Shown in pieces: positions 5,318 to 9,485 of a DNA stretch of 9,485 nucleotides. The stretch's first letter is position 1, and each line of letters opens with the position of its first letter. This stretch comes from Sphingomonadales bacterium UBA2369 (lineage in GTDB: Bacteria; Pseudomonadota; Alphaproteobacteria; Sphingomonadales; Sphingomonadaceae): positions 110,061 to 119,545 of the forward strand of contig DDTH01000007.1 in assembly GCA_002344055.1 (NCBI GenBank). The letters are read 5' to 3'. The position numbers and the translations under genes are program-made. The notes under the pieces were generated by a model. It did no database searches. It saw only the letters and a list, made by a program, of their open reading frames with translations, and was not told the DNA's origin.

Positions 5318-6219
5318 ATTTCGTCGAAGAATCGCTCTTCGATCGTCACCCGCTCGGTGATGACCTGTTCGGTCCGCACGCCAAGCCCCAGCTTCTTGAG
5401 GAGATCGGCCAGCGCTTCGGCGTCGATCAGGTCGATCGCCGGGGCGCCGTCGCGCGTTGCCTCCTTGCGAGCATCGGCGGTGAAGGAGCCGGTGGTGATG
5501 ATCAGGCCCTTGTCGGCGCGGCCCTGCATCGCGCCGCGGAAATCGCGAACCGTTCCGGACGGCACCGATCCCGAATAGCGTTTGCACTGAAAGAGCACCT
5601 GAAAGCTGATCAGATTCACTCGCAGCACACCCGATCCGTCGATGCCGCCGTCGCCGGATTTGCCCGTGACTTCGACTTTGACGAAGCCGCTTTCTCGCAA
5701 GAGCCGTTGCGCCAGGCGCTCGAAGGCGTCGGGGGCCATGGCCCGCAATTTTGCGAGCAAGGCGTCCGTCCATTCGGCCTCGTCGGCCTCGGAGGATTCC
5801 CCGGAAACCAGAAGGGTTTGCGGCTGACTGGCAAGCGCGTCCCCGACACTGGCCTGCTTGGCTTTCTTCTTCGCCAGAAGATTCGCATTGTGGATGTTGT
5901 AGGCGTCCGCAACGAGGCGGCGAACCTTCTCGTCCGGCAAGACGGATGCGTGGCGGCCCTCGTCGGTCAGAACCCAGATGCCCCGCCCGCCGCTGGCGAC
6001 GAGGCCGGCGATTTTAAGATAGCTTCGCGCCCATGACATGCGATCGGCTGCCATCAGGGCGCCGCTCGCGGGATAGGTTGCGTCCAGCTGTGCCTGGGTC
6101 AAACCGAGCCTCTCCGCCAGGCGATCCTGAATTTCCTCGATCGATGCCGAGCCGCCGAAATGGTCCAAGGCCTGCAATGTCGGCAGCAAGAAGTCGTCAT
6201 ATTTCGGTATGCTGGTCAT
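5314..6219 (-). CDS. mrr: Mrr-type restriction endonuclease (type IV restriction)
   Basis: This is a 301-residue protein with the two-domain layout of Mrr. Mrr enzymes cut DNA carrying methylated bases and belong to the PD-(D/E)xK nuclease fold. Seen: an N-terminal winged-helix domain (about 1-90) with IPKYDDFLLPTLQAL and WARSYLKIAGLVA; a charged linker (about 110-150); and the Mrr catalytic domain (about 160-275). That domain has FERLAQRLLRESGF (E167), GDGGIDG (catalytic Asp at 194) and QCKRY (Q211, K213), which make up the D-QxK active site, followed by DKGLIITTGSFT. All key residues are present, so it is probably active. Length is close to E. coli Mrr (about 304). The ATG at 6219 has only a weak GGGG site upstream. 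It is 56 bp downstream of the rpoC terminator; no clear promoter was seen. No cognate methyltransferase is adjacent, as expected for a type IV enzyme. Confidence 0.92.
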   Translation of the reverse strand: MTSIPKYDDFLLPTLQALDHFGGSASIEEIQDRLAERLGLTQAQLDATYPASGALMAADRMSWARSYLKIAGLVASGGRGIWVLTDEGRHASVLPDEKVRRLVADAYNIHNANLLAKKKAKQASVGDALASQPQTLLVSGESSEADEAEWTDALLAKLRAMAPDAFERLAQRLLRESGFVKVEVTGKSGDGGIDGSGVLRVNLISFQVLFQCKRYSGSVPSGTVRDFRGAMQGRADKGLIITTGSFTADARKEATRDGAPAIDLIDAEALADLLKKLGLGVRTEQVITERVTIEERFFDEI

Positions 6220-6274
6220 TGCGTGCCCCGGACGGTTGCTTTGCAGTCTCGCCTCGCAGGCGCGCGGATGACCT
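6220..6274. other. Gap between rpoC terminator and mrr, no clear signal
   Basis: A short GC-rich spacer. No convincing -35/-10 pair was found on the minus strand for mrr; a small 5-bp hairpin (cgcct/aggcg) is present but unremarkable. mrr may depend on a non-consensus promoter or on terminator read-through. Confidence 0.4.
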
Positions 6275-6313
6275 CAAAAGAAAGCGCCCCGCCGGTCAAG
6301 CCGGCGGGGCGCT
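6275..6313 (-). terminator. Intrinsic (Rho-independent) terminator of rpoC
   Basis: On the minus strand, 29 nt after the rpoC stop, AGCGCCCCGCCGG (6313-6301) pairs perfectly with CCGGCGGGGCGCT (6295-6283) around a 5-nt loop. This 13-bp GC-rich stem is followed by the T-rich tract TTCTTTT (6282-6276). It should end the rpoBC transcript before mrr. Confidence 0.93.
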
Positions 6314-6341
6314 CTCTTCTCTCGGGCGAACAGCCCGGAGC

Positions 6342-9300
6342 TTACCGCTCCAGATATTCGCCCGCATCGGCGTCGGTGCCGTGGCCGCTCTGGACGACTT
6401 CGGCCAGCGGATCGGCGTTGATCGCCGCTTCCGGACCCTGCGCCAGTTCGGCCTTATGCTCCTCGGCGGCGGTATTGGCGGCGATGATCGCCTCCTGCAC
6501 CTTGCGCTGGGCGGCACGGATCGCGACGTCGCGGCTGGAGGCCGCGATGCGCGCGCGGTTCATGCCGGCGCCGGTGCCCGCCGGGATCAGGCGGCCGACG
6601 ATGACATTCTCCTTCAGGCCGTCGAGCGTGTCGATCTTGCCCTGCACCGAAGCCTCGGTCAGCACGCGGGTCGTTTCCTGGAAGCTTGCCGCCGAGATGA
6701 AGCTGCGGGTCTGCAGCGACGCCTTGGTGATGCCCAGCAGGACCGGCTTGCCCTCGGCCTTCTTCTGCTTCTTCTCGAGCTTGGCGTTCATCTCGCGGAA
6801 CTCGACGATGTCGACCTGCTCCCCGTTCAGGAAGGTGGTGTCGCCGCCGTCGGTGATCTCGACCTTCTGCAGCATCTGGCGAACGATCACCTCGATGTGC
6901 TTGTCGTTGATCTTCACGCCCTGCAGTCGATAGACTTCCTGAATCTCGCTGACGAGATATTCGGCCAGCGCCTTCACGCCGAGCACTTCCAGGATGTCGT
7001 GCGGATCGGGCGAGCCGCCGATGAGGTTGTCGCCGCGCTTCACGAAGTCGCCTTCCTGCACGTCGATCACCTTGGACTTCGGCACCAGATACTCGACCGG
7101 ATCGCCGCCCTCCTCTGGGATGATCGCGATCTTGCGCTTGGCCTTGTAATCCTTGCCGAACTGGATCCGGCCGGAGACCTTGGCGATGATCGCATTCTCC
7201 TTCGGCTTGCGCGCCTCGAACAGCTCCGCAACGCGCGGCAGACCGCCGGTAATGTCGCGGGTCTTGGCGGCTTCGCGGCTGACGCGGGCGAGCACTTCAC
7301 CCGCCTCGACCCGCTGGCCTTCCTCGACCGACAGCATCGCGCCGGACGCGAGCATGTAGCGCGCCGCCTCACCCGAATTGTCGTCGAGCAGGGTCAGGCG
7401 CGGACGCAGATCCTCCTTCGACTTGGCGGTGGCGCGGAACTCCGTGACGACGCGCTGGGCGATGCCCGTCGCTTCGTCGGTCTGCTCGGTGAGCGTCTTG
7501 CCCTCGATCAGATCCTGGAACTTCACGATGCCGCCCTTTTCGGTGATCACCGGCATCATGAACGGATCCCACTCGGCCAGGCGATCGCCCTTGCTGACGA
7601 TATGCCCGTCCGTGACCATCAGGTGCGCACCGTACGGAATGCGGTGCGTGGAGAGCTCGCGCCCGTCCATGTCCTGAATGACCAGTTCGCCGCTGCGCGA
7701 CATCGCCACGTGGCGGCCGCGCGGATCGGTGATGACCGGCAGGTCCTTCATCGAGATCGTGCCGTCGACCGGCGATTCGAGGCTGGACGTTTCGTTGAGC
7801 TGCGCCGCGCCGCCGATGTGGAAGGTCCGCATCGTCAGCTGGGTGCCCGGCTCGCCGATCGACTGCGCCGCGATGACGCCGACCGCCTCGCCGATATTGA
7901 CCGGCGTGCCACGCGCGAGGTCACGCCCGTAGCACTTGCCGCACACGCCATTTTCGCTCTCGCAAACCAGCGGACTGCGGATGTGCACCGCCTGGATGCC
8001 CAGCTCGTCGATCGCCTTGGCGGCGGGTTCGTCGATCAGCTGGCCTTCCTTGGCGATGATTGTGCCGGTCTTGGCATCGACCACATCCTCGACCGGGGTA
8101 CGGCCCAGAATGCGCTCGCCCAATGAGGCGATGACCGCGCCGCCCTGGACGATGGCACGCATCTCCAGATTGTTCTCGGTCTTGCAATCCTCCTCGACGA
8201 TCACGCAATCTTGGCTGACGTCGACGAGACGCCGGGTCAGGTAACCCGAGTTGGCGGTCTTCAACGCGGTGTCCGCGAGGCCCTTGCGGGCGCCGTGGGT
8301 CGAGTTGAAATATTCGAGGACGGTCAGGCCTTCCTTGAAGTTCGAGATGATCGGCGTTTCGATGATCTCGCCAGACGGCTTGGCCATCAGGCCGCGCATG
8401 CCGGCAAGCTGCTTCATCTGCGCCTGCGAACCACGGGCACCCGAATGCGCCATCATGTAGATGGAGTTGATCGGGGCCATGCGGCCGGCATCGTCCTTCG
8501 GCTGGGCCTTGATCCGGTCCATCATGGCGTTCGCCACCTGGTCGCCGCAGCGGCTCCAGGCGTCGATCACCTTGTTATACTTCTCCTGCTGGGTGATCAG
8601 GCCGTCCTGATATTGCTGCTCGTAATCCTTCACGAGCGCGCGGGTCTCGTCGACCATCGCTTCTTTTTCGGGCGGGATGATCATGTCGTCCTTGCCGAAC
8701 GAAATGCCGGCCTGGAAAGCGTGGCGGAAGCCCAGCTGCATGATCGCGTCGGCGAACAGCACCGTGTCCTTCTGGCCGGTGTGACGATAGACCTCGTCGA
8801 TCACGTCGCCGATATCCTTCTTGGTGAGAAGGCGGTTGACGGTCTCGAACGGCACCTTGTGGCTCTTCGGGAGCGTTTCGGCGAGCAGCATGCGGCCCGG
8901 CGTCGTCTCGAAGCGCTTCATGTAGGTCTTGCCCTTCTCGTCCGTCTGCGGGACGCGGCTCACGATCTTCGTGTGCAGCGTCACAGACTTCGCGTTCAGG
9001 GCCTGGTGGACCTCCTGCATGTCGGCCAGCAGCGAGCCTTCGCCCGGCTCGCCCTCGCGCTCCATCGACAGATAATAGAGACCCAGCACCATGTCCTGCG
9101 AGGGGACGATGATCGGCTTGCCGTTGGCGGGCGAGAGGATGTTGTTGGTCGACATCATCAGCACGCGCGCTTCCAGCTGCGCCTCGAGGCTCAGCGGGAC
9201 GTGCACGGCCATCTGGTCACCGTCGAAGTCGGCGTTGAACGCGGCGCAGACGAGCGGGTGCAGCTGGATCGCCTTGCCCTCGATCAGCACCGGCTCGAAC

Positions 9301-9485
9301 GCCTGGATGCCCAGACGGTGGAGCGTCGGGGCGCGGTTCAGCAGCACCGGATGCTCGCGGATCACCTCGTCCAGGATGTCCCAGACTTCCTTGCGCTCCT
9401 TCTCGACCCACTTCTTCGCCTGCTTCAGCGTCATGCTGAGGCCCTTGGCGTCGAGGCGCGAGTAGATGAACGGCTTGAACAGCTC
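6342..9485 (-). CDS. rpoC: DNA-directed RNA polymerase subunit beta', 5' end outside window
   Basis: The C-terminal 1047 residues of beta', the subunit carrying the polymerase active site. By comparison with E. coli (1407 residues) about the first 380 residues, including the N-terminal zinc ribbon, lie beyond the right edge; the visible part starts at ELFKPFIYSRL. Seen: the Mg2+-binding NADFDGD (9236-9216) in a near-invariant context; the second zinc site with CKTENN (C814 equivalent) and CESENGVCGKC (C888/C895/C898 equivalents, near 7930-7968); the trigger-loop segment LTMRTFHIGGAA, followed by a long insertion (SI3-like, as in other proteobacteria) and then DITGGLPRVAELFEAR; VYRLQGVKINDKHIEVI; and GLKENVIVGRLIPAGTG. 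The C-terminal tail after about that point is lineage-specific, alanine- and acid-rich, ending GEYLER. No frameshift or loss of a conserved residue was noticed. It would be preceded by rpoB outside the window. Confidence 0.98.
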   Translation of the reverse strand, partial: ELFKPFIYSRLDAKGLSMTLKQAKKWVEKERKEVWDILDEVIREHPVLLNRAPTLHRLGIQAFEPVLIEGKAIQLHPLVCAAFNADFDGDQMAVHVPLSLEAQLEARVLMMSTNNILSPANGKPIIVPSQDMVLGLYYLSMEREGEPGEGSLLADMQEVHQALNAKSVTLHTKIVSRVPQTDEKGKTYMKRFETTPGRMLLAETLPKSHKVPFETVNRLLTKKDIGDVIDEVYRHTGQKDTVLFADAIMQLGFRHAFQAGISFGKDDMIIPPEKEAMVDETRALVKDYEQQYQDGLITQQEKYNKVIDAWSRCGDQVANAMMDRIKAQPKDDAGRMAPINSIYMMAHSGARGSQAQMKQLAGMRGLMAKPSGEIIETPIISNFKEGLTVLEYFNSTHGARKGLADTALKTANSGYLTRRLVDVSQDCVIVEEDCKTENNLEMRAIVQGGAVIASLGERILGRTPVEDVVDAKTGTIIAKEGQLIDEPAAKAIDELGIQAVHIRSPLVCESENGVCGKCYGRDLARGTPVNIGEAVGVIAAQSIGEPGTQLTMRTFHIGGAAQLNETSSLESPVDGTISMKDLPVITDPRGRHVAMSRSGELVIQDMDGRELSTHRIPYGAHLMVTDGHIVSKGDRLAEWDPFMMPVITEKGGIVKFQDLIEGKTLTEQTDEATGIAQRVVTEFRATAKSKEDLRPRLTLLDDNSGEAARYMLASGAMLSVEEGQRVEAGEVLARVSREAAKTRDITGGLPRVAELFEARKPKENAIIAKVSGRIQFGKDYKAKRKIAIIPEEGGDPVEYLVPKSKVIDVQEGDFVKRGDNLIGGSPDPHDILEVLGVKALAEYLVSEIQEVYRLQGVKINDKHIEVIVRQMLQKVEITDGGDTTFLNGEQVDIVEFREMNAKLEKKQKKAEGKPVLLGITKASLQTRSFISAASFQETTRVLTEASVQGKIDTLDGLKENVIVGRLIPAGTGAGMNRARIAASSRDVAIRAAQRKVQEAIIAANTAAEEHKAELAQGPEAAINADPLAEVVQSGHGTDADAGEYLER

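Noticed and set aside
6033..8126. Long plus-strand open frame of 697 codons
   Set aside because: It is antisense to rpoC and mrr in GC-rich DNA, spans their boundary and the rpoC terminator, and its translation has a biased low-complexity composition with no recognisable domain. The minus-strand genes are certain.

Overview
The window is a GC-rich chromosomal segment, most likely from an alphaproteobacterium of the Sphingomonas type. The evidence is the proteobacterial-type RpoC with its large trigger-loop insertion, a short proline-rich TonB with a paired-cysteine C-terminal domain, and the glutaredoxin-MauE gene beside a MerR regulator. The genus is an inference from protein style, not from a database match. 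Seven genes are visible, two of them cut by the window edges. No tRNA, rRNA, CRISPR array or insertion sequence was recognised.

Left part (1-3355). The 5' half of a HerA-like ATPase gene (DUF853/YjgR type) runs off the left edge on the minus strand. Divergent from it, after a 49-bp gap, is a TonB-family energy transducer (871-1617). Convergent with that, only 4 bp away, is a 577-residue RTX-type calcium-binding protein (3355-1622) built from two tandem modules of about 121 residues. It looks like a type I secretion substrate, but no transporter genes are present here.

Centre (3492-5285). A minus-strand pair encodes a glutaredoxin-MauE membrane fusion and, 10 nt downstream, a LOG-family nucleotide phosphoribohydrolase. 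A MerR-family regulator is divergent from the pair. The 74-bp gap between them holds a perfect 18-bp palindrome, TCCGTACCATGGTACGGA, inside an over-long promoter spacer. Its half-sites and its -35 hexamer match the mercury-resistance (Tn501/Tn21) mer operator as I recall it. No mercury-resistance gene is present, and the regulator lacks the first of the three Hg(II)-binding cysteines of MerR. The inferred system is a MerR-controlled thiol/redox membrane module with an attached LOG enzyme. This is the most interesting part of the window.

Right part (5314-9485). A complete Mrr-type (type IV restriction) endonuclease gene lies on the minus strand just downstream of rpoC. The rpoC gene (RNA polymerase beta' subunit) ends at 6342, is followed by a strong intrinsic terminator, and runs off the right edge without its N-terminal part. 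No gene-free stretch exceeds 300 bases; the longest gaps are 3356-3491 and 6220-6341.
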